This document shows positions 43,337-53,454 of a DNA stretch of 64,000 nt, in pieces. The translations under genes were made by a program, and so were the position numbers. The notes below the pieces were generated by a model. That model was not told the DNA's origin, searched no databases, and saw nothing but the letters and a program-made list of their open reading frames with translations. Source of the stretch: Methanoculleus sp. (GTDB lineage Archaea > Halobacteriota > Methanomicrobia > Methanomicrobiales > Methanoculleaceae); NCBI RefSeq assembly GCF_030019085.1, contig NZ_JASEFJ010000003.1, forward strand, positions 1 to 64,000. Reading direction: 5' to 3'. The first letter of the stretch is position 1. Every line of letters starts with the position of its first letter.

Positions 43337-45445
43337 TTGACCGAGGAGATCAACGTCGAGGTCACCGATAACGTTGGCGAGTGGACGAAAACCCTGAAAA
43401 AACAGTATCGCCGGGAGCTTGCCGAGATCTCCCGCGAGTATCCTCACAGGCGTTCGCTTGTCATCGATTACCGCAAGATCCTGAACAACCGGCTTGCTTT
43501 TGAACTCCTCCGCAGCCCCGGGAAGGTTATAGGGGATATCAGAGACGCGATAGTCCAGAACAAACTGCTTAAACTCAAGGACAGTCTGGAACCGGATCAC
43601 CTTAACATCCGGTTCACCAACCTGCCACAGAAGACCAACATCAGGGACATTCGGGCTGACCAGATCAATACATTCGTCAGCATCGAGGGGATTCTCAGAA
43701 AGACCACGGAGGTCCGTCCCCGGATTGTAAGTGCGGTCTTCCGGTGCCGCTCCTGCAACAAGCTGACGGATCCGATCCCGCAGGGTTACGGCCGGTTTGA
43801 TGAGCCTGAATTCTGCCCGAACTGCGAGCGCAAGACACGACTCGATCTTGTCCTCAACCGATGCCGGTTTGTCGACGCCCAGAAGATCAGGATTCAGGAG
43901 TCGCCGGAGGGTCTCCGCGGTGGAGAGCAGCCCCAGACGCTCGATATCGACGTCACCGACGACCTCACCGGCCTGGTCACACCGGGTGACCGGGTGGTTG
44001 TGAACGGCATCCTGCGGTCGGTGCAGCGGATCAACTACGGCCAGAAGAGCACCCTCTTTGACATCTACCTGGAGGGCAACTCTATAGAGGTCGCCGAGAA
44101 GGAGTTTGAGGAGGTTGCGATCACTGAGGAGGACGAGGCGAAGATCATGGCCCTCGCTCGCGACCCAATGATATACAAGAAGATTGTGCGGTCGATCGCA
44201 CCGACCATCTATGGTTCCGACGACGTGAAGGAGGCGATCGCTCTCCAGCTCTTTGGCGGTATACCGAAGGAGATGCCGGATGGTTCCCGTCTACGCGGTG
44301 ATATCCATGTCCTGCTGGTCGGAGACCCGGGTATCGCGAAGAGCCAGATACTGAGATACGTTGCAAAACTCTCGCCCCGCGGGATCTATACAAGCGGCAA
44401 GTCGTCGACGGCCGCAGGGCTTACGGCGACTGCGATCAAGGACGAGTTCGGAGACGGCCGCTGGACGCTTGAGGCAGGTGCGCTGGTTCTCGCGGATATG
44501 GGGATCGCGGCAGTCGACGAGATGGACAAGATGGCAAAAGAGGACAGGAGCGCGTTGCACGAGGCAATGGAGCAGCAATCAGTCTCGGTTGCCAAAGCCG
44601 GGATCACAGCGACCCTGAAATGCCGGTGCGCCCTCCTCGGCGCAGCAAACCCAAAACTCGGCCGGTTTGATCAGTTCATCCCGATCGCCGAACAGATCAA
44701 CATGCCGCCATCGCTCCTCTCCCGGTTTGATCTGATCTTTGTTATGACGGATCAACCGGAGGCCGAACGTGATGCAGCGATAGCCCAGCACATCATCAAG
44801 ACCCACGCCGTGGGAGAGTTGATCAAGCAGCACGAGCACGAACCCCTGGCGGGTGTTGATGATGATTATATCCGCCGGGCGCTTGAACCGGTCACGCCCG
44901 ATATCGATCCAGCGCTCCTGCGCAAGTACATCGCATATGCGAAACGAACGTGCTTCCCCATCCTCTCAGACGGGGCGAAGGAAGCGCTTATAGGCTATTA
45001 CATGCGTCTGCGGAACCTGGCCAGTGGGAACAACAAACCTGTCCCGGTCACTGCCAGACAACTCGAGGCACTGGTGCGACTTGCGGAGGCGAGCGCCCGG
45101 ATGCGCCTCTCAAACACCATCGATACAGAGGACACCGACCGGATCCTCAAGATCGTGGATGCCTGTCTCAGGCAGGTTGCATACGACGCCGAGAGCGGGA
45201 GTTTTGATATCGACAAGCTTGTGACCGGGGTTCCAAAGTCGCAGCGCGATATCATCCGGTCGATAAAGGAGGCGATCCGGAACCTCTCGGGGGAGTCGGA
45301 TGGCCAGGCGAGGGTCGAGGAGGTCATCGAGATCCTGGTTCAGCAGGGGTTCGCCCGCGACAAGATCGAGTATACGCTGGATCACCTGAAACGGGGCGGC
45401 GAGGTGCTCGAACCCCGGCATGGGCTTGTCAAGTTGATAGGGTAA
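43337..45445 (+). CDS. mcm: minichromosome maintenance helicase
   Basis: The ~702-residue replicative helicase has an N-terminal DNA-binding region with a zinc site (FRCRSCNKL..EFCPNCERK near residues 137-165), Walker A in GDPGIAKSQIL near 330, the sensor region AAVDEMDKM near 390, LLSRFDLIF near 460, and a C-terminal winged helix. I place the start at the TTG at 43337, 7 bases after GAGGAGGT, instead of the TTG at 43331 which is too close to it. It is co-directional with rfcS and ends 461 bases before the next gene. Confidence 0.95.
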   Translation: MTEEINVEVTDNVGEWTKTLKKQYRRELAEISREYPHRRSLVIDYRKILNNRLAFELLRSPGKVIGDIRDAIVQNKLLKLKDSLEPDHLNIRFTNLPQKTNIRDIRADQINTFVSIEGILRKTTEVRPRIVSAVFRCRSCNKLTDPIPQGYGRFDEPEFCPNCERKTRLDLVLNRCRFVDAQKIRIQESPEGLRGGEQPQTLDIDVTDDLTGLVTPGDRVVVNGILRSVQRINYGQKSTLFDIYLEGNSIEVAEKEFEEVAITEEDEAKIMALARDPMIYKKIVRSIAPTIYGSDDVKEAIALQLFGGIPKEMPDGSRLRGDIHVLLVGDPGIAKSQILRYVAKLSPRGIYTSGKSSTAAGLTATAIKDEFGDGRWTLEAGALVLADMGIAAVDEMDKMAKEDRSALHEAMEQQSVSVAKAGITATLKCRCALLGAANPKLGRFDQFIPIAEQINMPPSLLSRFDLIFVMTDQPEAERDAAIAQHIIKTHAVGELIKQHEHEPLAGVDDDYIRRALEPVTPDIDPALLRKYIAYAKRTCFPILSDGAKEALIGYYMRLRNLASGNNKPVPVTARQLEALVRLAEASARMRLSNTIDTEDTDRILKIVDACLRQVAYDAESGSFDIDKLVTGVPKSQRDIIRSIKEAIRNLSGESDGQARVEEVIEILVQQGFARDKIEYTLDHLKRGGEVLEPRHGLVKLIG

Positions 45446-45906
45446 GAAGAAGCAGGTTAAGGGCGGAGTGGGGTGCCATACAACTTTCGCCCCCGTTATG
45501 GCTGTTTGTGGGGGTCGGTTGCCGGAGACTTCTGTGCGCTGCATGGTCAGCCTCTGATGAGAATGGTCTCTCGCCGTATGCCATGTCTCCTGTCTTTCAA
45601 GACCCCGGCGGGGGTGAACGCGTCGCTTCCGCAATCAACCGACGGGCGTTCAAAGGAGTTTGCGAGGGGTGTTAAACGCCTCCAGTCTCCAAACACGTCT
45701 GAGCCCCAGGCGCGCTTGAAAAGAACATATGACCACAGCCAGCCGCAAACCATGCTCTTGCTGCACGGCGGAAACGCTATATGCACAAAGGGTAGATGAA
45801 AAACCATGAGTACCAGGTCCGGGCCATTCCCACCGCACATTTTCTCTCAAGGGCAACCACTGCGTTGCCGGCGTCATTCGCCTAAAAACTCGTTGGAGGG
45901 GGTTTA
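45446..45906. other. intergenic region, no element recognised
   Basis: This 461-base gap between mcm and a histidine kinase holds no supported gene or clear repeat. A TATA-like CTATATGC lies near 45777, 130 bases before the next start. A GGAGGGGG stretch precedes the kinase start. Confidence 0.5.
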
Positions 45907-47703
45907 TTGAAGCAAAGTAGTATCCAGCTGGGGATCCTTGCACTCTCAAGCCTTGCCGCGATTGCTGTCACGATTGTCTGCCTGGTAAGCGATATCACCA
46001 TCGTATTTCCGCATATCTTCTACATTCCCATCGTCTATGCCGCCTACTACTATCTCCGGCGGGGGGTTGCCATATCTGCCGGGCTTGGAGCGATCTACCT
46101 GGCGCTTGTCGCTCTCCTCACCCCGGCAACCCCCGAGATCGTGTTTGCGGCTGTAATCCGGGTAGTGGTCTTCCTTGCCATTGCAGCGATCGTGGCCAAC
46201 CTTGCCGCCCGCCTTCGTGCAGCGGTCGCCGCCGAGTGTGAGGAGCAGGAGCGTCTCCAGGAACTAAACAGGGAGGTCAGGAGTAGGGAGAGGTGGTATC
46301 GGGCGATATACGAGCAGTCGCCGATCGCCATCGGGGTGTATAATGCCGAAGGGAGGCTCACTCATGCCAACCCTGCTGCCCTGGACCTCATGGGTGTGAA
46401 GGATCTAGACTCGCTCAGGGGCTTTCCCTTATTCGAAGACCCGAATCTTCCAGAGGACAAGAAGCGACAACTCATGGAGGGGAGAACAACCCACTACCAG
46501 GCCCAATTTGATTTCGAGAAAGTCCGGTCCCGTAACCTCTATCCGACCTCACGAAGCGGTGTCATCTGGCTGGATCGCCTCATCACACCGATAAGGGATG
46601 ATGGTGATTCGATCATCGGTTACCTCGTCCATGCCTATGAGATCACCGAACGCAAGAAGGCGGAAGACGCTCTGAGAGAGAGCGAGGAGATGTTCAGAAC
46701 CGTCGCTCAGTCGGCGTATGACGCCATAGTCATGATCGATAGCGAGGGTCGTGTGACGTTCTGGAACATGGCGGCGGTGAAGATGTTTGGGTATTCGGAG
46801 GAAGAGGCACGCGGGAGACCTGTGCATGACCTCATAGCCCCGGAGTACGTTCAGGAGGCGGCAGAAGCGGGACTTCGTAACTTCGCCATCACCGGGACAG
46901 GACCTGTCATCGGCAGGCCGCTTGAGAGGACAGCGCGCAGAAAAGATGGGGGGGTGTTTCCGGTTGAACTCACCATCTCTCCGGTTCTTACCGGCGGGGC
47001 ATGGCATGCTGTGGCTGTTATCCGGGACGTCAGCGAACGAAAAGAGGCTGAAGCAGCCCTCAGGAAGGCTCACCGGCAGTTGCAGATCCTCACCGGGATC
47101 ACCCGCCACGATATCTTGAACAGCATCACGGCGGCTGACGGGTATATGGAATTGTACAAGGACGCCGATCCTGCCGACCGTGAGGCATACCTTGAGAAGG
47201 TTCACCTGGCCATCCACAAGATCCAGCGCCAGATCGAGTTCACACGCCAGTATGAGGCCATCGGCACGCTGGAACCTGGCTGGCAGAGCCTTGAGACCAT
47301 CATCCGGGGCCTTGAGGTGCCGCCATCGATCTCACTCCAGACCTCCGGGATCAAACGCGAGATATATGCAGATCCCATGCTAAAGCAGGTCTTTGAGAAC
47401 CTCCTTGACAACACCCAGAGACATGGCGGTGCAGGCGTCAGCAGGATCACCGTAACTGCTGAGGTATCCGATGGCGACCTTCTGGTGACCTGGGAGGACG
47501 ACGGCGTGGGTGTTTCAGAGGCGGATAAGAAACGGATATTCGAGCGCGGGTTTGGGAAACACACAGGTTTAGGCCTGTTTCTCTCACGCGAGATCCTGGC
47601 GTTGACAGGGATCACAATCACAGAGACCGGCATTCCGGGCAGGGGGGCAAGGTTCGTGATTCGTGTCCCCTACGGGAAATGGCGGGATGCAGAGGAGGAG
47701 TGA
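45907..47703 (+). CDS. membrane sensor histidine kinase with two PAS domains
   Basis: The 598-residue protein has about four N-terminal membrane segments (residues 7-105), a short linker helix, two PAS domains (about 133-255 and 262-385), and an HK core with ITRHDILNSITAADGYMELY, DNTQRHGG, WEDDGVGV and GLGLFLSREIL. It starts with TTG at 45907, preceded by GGAGGGGG. Its kinase core resembles those of the broken kinase and the large hybrid kinase in this window, so they probably descend from one methanogen family. No response regulator gene is adjacent. Confidence 0.92.
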   Translation: MKQSSIQLGILALSSLAAIAVTIVCLVSDITIVFPHIFYIPIVYAAYYYLRRGVAISAGLGAIYLALVALLTPATPEIVFAAVIRVVVFLAIAAIVANLAARLRAAVAAECEEQERLQELNREVRSRERWYRAIYEQSPIAIGVYNAEGRLTHANPAALDLMGVKDLDSLRGFPLFEDPNLPEDKKRQLMEGRTTHYQAQFDFEKVRSRNLYPTSRSGVIWLDRLITPIRDDGDSIIGYLVHAYEITERKKAEDALRESEEMFRTVAQSAYDAIVMIDSEGRVTFWNMAAVKMFGYSEEEARGRPVHDLIAPEYVQEAAEAGLRNFAITGTGPVIGRPLERTARRKDGGVFPVELTISPVLTGGAWHAVAVIRDVSERKEAEAALRKAHRQLQILTGITRHDILNSITAADGYMELYKDADPADREAYLEKVHLAIHKIQRQIEFTRQYEAIGTLEPGWQSLETIIRGLEVPPSISLQTSGIKREIYADPMLKQVFENLLDNTQRHGGAGVSRITVTAEVSDGDLLVTWEDDGVGVSEADKKRIFERGFGKHTGLGLFLSREILALTGITITETGIPGRGARFVIRVPYGKWRDAEEE

Positions 47704-48155
47704 GAGGTCAGTGAGTAGCAATTGCCCCATGGAAGCCGTGTTCATGGCTGAGACAGGATCTTGATGAGATACCGTGGTGAGGTTCCTTCGCTGGCAGTGT
47801 ACCGATGGAGAATCACCATTCGGAGTGGATCTGGTGGGAATGGCGGAATGAACTTTCCCTCAGCCCTCCCTTTCCGGTCTCTTCCTTACTCTCCCCGGCG
47901 CCCGGTCGTCCCAGGCCGAGACGGGAACTCTCTGCTTGATACACTCCTGCGCTGGACTGTGCCATTTAAGCCAGAAACAGGTATTGGTGTCCCGGCCGAT
48001 GAGAGTATATGACGCGAGCCCCGATGAGACGGCGCGATCAGATCTATCAAAAGGAGTTTGATCCCCGGCACCAGGGGGGATCAACCACATCCTGGAAAAT
48101 CCCCGGTGAAGACGAGGACAAACACTTTTAATTTTTTATACTGAGAGATTCTGGT
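47704..48155. other. intergenic region with a strong TATA box at its end
   Basis: No gene is supported in this 452-base gap. The final 30 bases hold the promoter of the HEAT-repeat gene; the rest shows only GC-rich DNA. Confidence 0.55.
48127..48141 (+). promoter_or_regulatory. TATA box of the HEAT-repeat gene
   Basis: TTTTAATTTTTTATA ends 14 bases before the ATG at 48156 and is centred about 22 bases before it. Transcription would begin at or very near the start codon, so the mRNA is probably leaderless; there is no ribosome-binding site. Confidence 0.55.
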
Positions 48156-51100
48156 ATGCACACCGAGGCCCAAGAAGGATCCGCCGAGATCCTGCTAACC
48201 GCTCCTCTACCTGGAAACCCTGAGATGGCAGCGGAGATGGCGATACCCGCAGGGGCCAATGAACCGGGGCCGGAGAGACGGTGTGCATCCCCACTTTTTC
48301 CTTACGTCTTGTTATGCACAATCGTGATAACCACATTCATTCTACTCATCTCCACGGCCGTTATACTCGAGATTGCCGTGACGACTAGCTCTGTATTCCC
48401 GGCGGTCTGCCTGCCGGGTCTCCTCAGGTCTGGCGCATCCTCGCGCATAAAGCGCTGGTTAAAGAGAGGTTCAAAAGAGAGCGAAAGCGAAGAAGAAAAA
48501 ACCCAACCCCCAGCGAATGCTCCTGGTGGTGAGGAGTCCTCGACCGACAGGGAGACCGAACTCAATCAGGACGATCTTTTCTTCCCCGAAGAGATTGAGA
48601 TCGAATGGCCAGAGGAAGATCTGGAAGAGTTCGAGCCCCTTACTAAGGCGAATCCCGTGGAAGGAGAGGCCTCTCCCAATGAACTCTCCATAGAGGCTTC
48701 AAACAGCGGTATCGCGGATGAAACCTCCACTTCTCGCTCTGAATCGCTCAGCGATGAGGAACTCATGCGGATGCTCGGATTTGAGGATGACGATGTCGGG
48801 TCTACGTTTTATAGCCCCGGACCAGACGAGATCAGCCTCCAGGAAGACCGCCCGATAGCGTCGCTCATCGAGGACCTGATGAGTAACGATGGCGTGGTCA
48901 GGCGGCGTGCCTCCGAGGCCATCGCAGAACACGGTGCGGACGCCGTAGACCCGCTCGTTCACGCACTTGCGCACGCTGACGAGGCCAGACGGTGGCGTAT
49001 CGCCGATGCCCTTGTCATGATCGGGGAGGAGGCGATCCCCGCGCTGATCGCCGCTCTCGGAGACGAGGAAACCCGGATGGGGGCGGCGACCACACTTGTG
49101 CGCATGGCGGGTCCTGCCGTGCCACCCCTCATTCAGGCGCTTGCCGATGAGGATGAAGAGGTGCAGTTCGGGGTTCGCTACGCCCTCCGTGAGATTGGCG
49201 ACGAGGCGCTCCCATCCCTTATTGAGGCACTCGATGCGCCCGAGCGGCGCGTCAGGAACTCTGCCGCCACCATACTCCGCGAACTCGGTTGGGTACCACC
49301 CGACACCGCCAAATCGATCCGCTACCTCATCGCCAGCGAGGCGTGGCTGGATCTTGCGGCTTATGGTGAGACCGCAGTCGAACCCCTCATTCAGATCCTG
49401 AGATCTCGCGATAAAGAGATCTGGTGGAACGCTGCCCGTACGCTCGGAGAGATCGGCGAGACCGCAATTGAACCTCTGATCGATCTGATGCAGGAGGCAG
49501 GCGATGAGGTTCGGCCGCTTGCTGCCATGGCCCTCGCAGAGATCGGGGCAGCAGCTGTCGTTCCGCTCATACGGCTGCTGGAGAACCCGGAACTCCGCAA
49601 CAGTGTGGCAGATGCACTGGCACGAATCGGTGAACCTGCGGCGGAGGCGTGCATCCAGGCCTTGAACACAACCGATAGAGAGGTAGAAGTGGTGCTCCAT
49701 GGTGTCCTCTGTGCAATCGGTGATCCTGCAATTCCAGCCCTGATCCAGGTCCTCATCTCCGGGCCGCAACGGTTGCGGTCGCGCGTGGCCGATATCCTGA
49801 GTGAGATGGGCTGGGAACCATGGAGTGATACCGAACGGGCATGCTACCTGATCGCCCGGGAGGAGTGGACAGAGGTCGCCCTGATGGGCGACGCAGGTGT
49901 TGACATCCTTATCGGGGCACTCAACGATGATGATAACCGCGTGCGTCGCGAGGCCGCGGCTACCCTCGGGGAGATCGGTGATCCGGCGGCTGTGGCCCCG
50001 CTCGTGACCGCCCTTGCCTGGAAGAGCGTTGGTCCTGCGGCGGCAGAGGCACTGGTTGCCATCGGAGAACCGGCCGTGGCTCCTGTTCTTGCGCTGCTCG
50101 AGGAGGGTAGCAGCGAGACCGCAATGGAGAATGCGGTTGAGGTGCTCGGCAGGCTCGGCGTGACGGCGGCCGTCCCACGCCTTATCGAGTTCCTCAGAAG
50201 AGGTGGAGATCGTCTCCATCGAAAGGCCGTCGATGCCCTGATCGGCATCGGTGCACCGGCGGTAGATGCACTCATCCCCCTCCTCGACGAGGAGGGAGAT
50301 GCGCAGGCGGGCGCGCTGGCCGCACTGACCGGGATCGGTGACCCTGCAATTCCCTCTCTAATAAAGACCCTCAGCGACGAAAACTCCGCCATCAGGCTTG
50401 GAGTGGCAGGGGTTCTTGATAGGCTTGGCTGGGAGCCCGCCGATCTGGAAGAGAAGATCGCCTGGTTGATCGCACTGCGGAGGTGGCGGGACCTCGCTGA
50501 GATCGGCGGCCCCGCACTCGAGCACCTGGTGGCAAGGCTTGGTGACACGGATGCTGCGGTGCAGGCCGCCGTGATGGAGGTTCTGATCGATATAGGGACT
50601 CCTGCGGTTCTCCCACTGGTCTCTGTGCTCGATGAGGATAGACTCGGTGGACCGGCCGAAGATGTACTGGTTCAACTCGGTTACGTAGCAGTGGATATGC
50701 TGATCGAAGCCCTGCACCGGCCGCAGATCCGTGAGAAGGCTGCACGAGTGCTCGTTCGGATCGGCGCCCCTGCCACGGGAGCGCTCATCCTGGCCCTTGC
50801 GGATCCAGATATCGGTGATACAGTTGCCGGGATCCTTGAAGTGATAGGTGAGCCTGCCATAGATGCGCTCCTCGCAGCGCTCGGGCACAACAATGCCCGT
50901 GTCAGGGAACGAGCCCTGATGGTTCTTGCCACGCTGGGTGAATCGGCCGCACCCGGGCTAATAGGGGCGCTGGCTCACCCTGATGACGGCGTCAGGCTTG
51001 GAGCGATCGACGCCCTCACCCGCATCGGGAGGCCAATTACGCCACTTATAACAGAATCCCTCAACGACGAGCGTTACATGGTCCGGCTTGGGGCTGCGGA

Positions 51101-52289
51101 GGTGCTCGATCGGATCGGCTGGAAACCTGAGACCGAGGAGGAGACCATCCGCTACCTGATCGCAAAAGAACAGTGGGCTTCGGTTGCCGCGATCGGGGCC
51201 GCCGCTGTCGAACCCCTGATCCGGATGCTCAACGATCCTGACAGCGGGATCCAGAGGGGTGCAGCGCATGCACTAGGTGTGATCGGAGCACCTGCTGTAA
51301 TGAGACTGATCCGGGAACTCCAGACCGAACAGGAAGCGGCGCAGAGAAAGGCGATCGAGGCTCTCAAGATGGTGGGCGAGCCTGCTGTTCTGCCGCTTAT
51401 CGAGGCGTTCCAGGACAGTGACTGGCGGATCAGGCTTGGAGCAGCGCGGGCGCTTGTCGAGATTGGGAGTCCGGCGGTTGAGCCCTTGATCCGGGCGCTC
51501 CGCACCGCCCCGTTGCCGATCCGCTCGGGAGCGGCCGCAACACTTGGTAAGATCGGAAACCCTGCGGCTATAGAACCTCTGATCGATGCGCTTCTTCTGG
51601 ACGACCCGCGTCTCTGGCGTGTTGTGGTGCGGGCGCTCGGACTGATGGGTGAACCTGCTGTTTTGCCTCTCCTCCGTGTTCTGAGAGAGGGCAGCGAGGC
51701 ATCACGTAAGAGCTCAGTGGAGGCGCTGGTGATGATAGGGGAGCCTGCTGCACGCATTCTCCCCTCTGCACTTACTGATACGCATTTCCGTGTCAGGGCC
51801 GGGGTGGCTGATGCCCTGGACCGCCTGGGCTGGTCCCCTGCGAAGGGAGAGGAGACGGCAGTCTACCTGATAGCAAAGGAGCGCTGGAGCGATCTTGTCA
51901 GGATGAGGGCCGTCGCAGTCGAACCTCTGATAACCGTCCTGGAAGACCACGATGATAGCATCCGGCGGCGGGCAGCGATGACTCTCGGTGAGATCGGCGA
52001 CCCGCGTGCGGTGCGAGGTCTCATAAATCTGCTCCACGACGATTATTACAGCGTTCGTCGGGAGGCGGCATCGGCGCTAATTGCCATCGGTGCCCCTGCG
52101 ATGGAGGAGGTTATCGCCGCTCTGGAGGATCAGGACGGCGACGTCCGTAAACGTGCGGCGGATGTCCTGGCCGAGATCGGGGATAGGCGGGCGGTCTCGC
52201 CACTCGAAGCCCTCCTTGACGATGAAGACTGGTACGCCAGGAAGGCCGCCGAGGATGCACTGGCAAGGATCAGGGAACGTGGCGGCTGA
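48156..52289 (+). CDS. 1377-residue membrane-anchored HEAT-repeat protein
   Basis: An N-terminal segment with one strong hydrophobic helix (about residues 48-75) is followed by a basic patch (IKRWLKRGSK) and a Glu-rich linker to about 235. The rest is an array of ~31-residue PBS-lyase-type HEAT repeats (patterns like IGEPAVEPLI and VRRGAA). Five tryptophan-marked inserts starting at 377, 551, 757, 987 and 1224 (LGWxP then YLIAxxxW) break the array into blocks spaced 174, 206, 230 and 237 residues. HEAT arrays bind proteins or prosthetic groups; no enzyme domain is fused. The topology (short outside, array inside, or the reverse) is undetermined. Cytosolic binding scaffold is a guess; partners are unknown. 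A leaderless promoter precedes it. Confidence 0.9.
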   Translation: MHTEAQEGSAEILLTAPLPGNPEMAAEMAIPAGANEPGPERRCASPLFPYVLLCTIVITTFILLISTAVILEIAVTTSSVFPAVCLPGLLRSGASSRIKRWLKRGSKESESEEEKTQPPANAPGGEESSTDRETELNQDDLFFPEEIEIEWPEEDLEEFEPLTKANPVEGEASPNELSIEASNSGIADETSTSRSESLSDEELMRMLGFEDDDVGSTFYSPGPDEISLQEDRPIASLIEDLMSNDGVVRRRASEAIAEHGADAVDPLVHALAHADEARRWRIADALVMIGEEAIPALIAALGDEETRMGAATTLVRMAGPAVPPLIQALADEDEEVQFGVRYALREIGDEALPSLIEALDAPERRVRNSAATILRELGWVPPDTAKSIRYLIASEAWLDLAAYGETAVEPLIQILRSRDKEIWWNAARTLGEIGETAIEPLIDLMQEAGDEVRPLAAMALAEIGAAAVVPLIRLLENPELRNSVADALARIGEPAAEACIQALNTTDREVEVVLHGVLCAIGDPAIPALIQVLISGPQRLRSRVADILSEMGWEPWSDTERACYLIAREEWTEVALMGDAGVDILIGALNDDDNRVRREAAATLGEIGDPAAVAPLVTALAWKSVGPAAAEALVAIGEPAVAPVLALLEEGSSETAMENAVEVLGRLGVTAAVPRLIEFLRRGGDRLHRKAVDALIGIGAPAVDALIPLLDEEGDAQAGALAALTGIGDPAIPSLIKTLSDENSAIRLGVAGVLDRLGWEPADLEEKIAWLIALRRWRDLAEIGGPALEHLVARLGDTDAAVQAAVMEVLIDIGTPAVLPLVSVLDEDRLGGPAEDVLVQLGYVAVDMLIEALHRPQIREKAARVLVRIGAPATGALILALADPDIGDTVAGILEVIGEPAIDALLAALGHNNARVRERALMVLATLGESAAPGLIGALAHPDDGVRLGAIDALTRIGRPITPLITESLNDERYMVRLGAAEVLDRIGWKPETEEETIRYLIAKEQWASVAAIGAAAVEPLIRMLNDPDSGIQRGAAHALGVIGAPAVMRLIRELQTEQEAAQRKAIEALKMVGEPAVLPLIEAFQDSDWRIRLGAARALVEIGSPAVEPLIRALRTAPLPIRSGAAATLGKIGNPAAIEPLIDALLLDDPRLWRVVVRALGLMGEPAVLPLLRVLREGSEASRKSSVEALVMIGEPAARILPSALTDTHFRVRAGVADALDRLGWSPAKGEETAVYLIAKERWSDLVRMRAVAVEPLITVLEDHDDSIRRRAAMTLGEIGDPRAVRGLINLLHDDYYSVRREAASALIAIGAPAMEEVIAALEDQDGDVRKRAADVLAEIGDRRAVSPLEALLDDEDWYARKAAEDALARIRERGG

Positions 52290-52452
52290 ACGAAGGGCCC
52301 ACCCTTCAGGCACAGAAGAGGGTTTGGACCAGAGATGTAATTTCAGGGTTTTTCTCGTCCGGGGCATGACACCGGAGACGTGTTTTCGAGCGGAACTCCG
52401 TGAAGGGCCAATGTTTTATTATATTGCAGCGCGCTATATATGGGTGGATAAA

Positions 52453-52537
52453 GCGAGGGTTGCCAAGCCAGGTCAAAGGCGCCAGGTTGAGGGCCTGGTC
52501 TCGTAGGAGTTCGTGAGTTCAAATCTCACCCCTCGCA
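52453..52537 (+). tRNA. tRNA-Leu (anticodon GAG)
   Basis: Acceptor arms GCGAGGG and CCCTCGC pair; the anticodon stem CCAGG/CCTGG encloses TTGAGGG with anticodon GAG. A long variable arm (near 52498-52513) and the T-arm GTGAG-TTCAAAT-CTCAC identify a class II tRNA. The discriminator base is A and there is no intron. AT-rich boxes upstream (TTTTATTATATTG at 52414 and CTATATATGG at 52434) are candidate promoters. Confidence 0.97.
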
Positions 52538-52710
52538 TTGGCAGTTTTCCGTTTTCCATCACTGAGATCGATCTTTCGTGCAATTGCCAGGTAAACAGAC
52601 GTGTGACTTTTCGTAAACACAACCTTCAAATTGACCAAAAGACCACATAAATTGCGTATTCAATGGGTTACAGTGTCAAACCTCTAGCCCGGAGGAGGAC
52701 ATATCCAGCG

Positions 52711-53454
52711 ATGCTCACTGACCGGGAACGGGAACGCTACCGCCGGCAGATAGCGCTCTTCGGGGAAGAGGCACAGGAGCGGCTTGCAACCGCCAGGCTC
52801 GCCATAGTGGGTGCCGGAGGGCTCGGTTGCCCGATTGCGCTTTACCTCGCTGCTGCCGGAGTGGGGGAGATCCGGCTGATCGACGGTGATCTGGTGGACC
52901 TGACCAACCTGAACAGGCAGGTGCTCCACACCGAGAGCGATATCGGCCGGCCAAAGGTCGAGTCGGCGGCAGCGAAACTCCAGGCACAGAACCCGGATGT
53001 AAGGGTCACCCCGATCCAGGCTACCATGGACGAGGGGAACGCCCCCGGTCTTCTTGCCGGGGTCGATCTCATCATCGACGCCGCCGACAACTTCCTGGTG
53101 CGCTACACCCTGAACCGGGCGGCGATCAGGGAAGGTGTCCCGCTCATCCACGGGGCGGTCAGCGGGTTCGACGGTCAGGCGACAACGATCGTCCCGCGAC
53201 GGACGGCCTGCCTGGAATGCATATTCCCGGTGGCTCCACCCCGTGAGGAGATGATCCCGGTCGTCGGGACAACAGCGGGGGTCGTCGGTCTTGTCCAGGC
53301 AAACGAGGCTATAAAGTATATCACCGGCAGTGGTGAACTCCTTGAGAACAGACTCCTTATCTGGGACGGTCGGGCCGGGACGATGACAACCCTGACCGTA
53401 GAGCGGCAGGAGGACTGCAACGCCTGCGGGGCAGCAGGTGACGGAAAGGCATGA
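52711..53454 (+). CDS. ThiF/MoeB/HesA-type E1-like adenylyltransferase
   Basis: The 247-residue protein activates a ubiquitin-like sulfur carrier C-terminus by adenylation. It has RERYRRQIALFGEEAQERL at the start, the nucleotide motif IVGAGGLGCPIALYL near residue 34, DLTNLNRQVLH near 68, and zinc cysteines CLEC near 165 and CNACG at the end. The start at 52711 (MLTDRERERY) is chosen over 52663 because it opens the family sequence and GGAGGAC lies upstream. The gene is followed by moaE; an ATG overlapping its stop (53451) begins only a short frame, so no intact MoaD/ThiS carrier gene is present between them. Confidence 0.92.
   Translation: MLTDRERERYRRQIALFGEEAQERLATARLAIVGAGGLGCPIALYLAAAGVGEIRLIDGDLVDLTNLNRQVLHTESDIGRPKVESAAAKLQAQNPDVRVTPIQATMDEGNAPGLLAGVDLIIDAADNFLVRYTLNRAAIREGVPLIHGAVSGFDGQATTIVPRRTACLECIFPVAPPREEMIPVVGTTAGVVGLVQANEAIKYITGSGELLENRLLIWDGRAGTMTTLTVERQEDCNACGAAGDGKA

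Noticed and set aside
45547-45840. Small frames between mcm and the histidine kinase
   Set aside because: No ribosome-binding site, no promoter at the right distance, and no recognisable protein pattern.
48699-50219. Long open frame (506 codons) on the minus strand opposite the HEAT-repeat gene
   Set aside because: It mirrors the repeating codon pattern of the sense gene. Its translation is Cys/His/Arg-rich without domains, and the sense strand has a clear protein and promoter.
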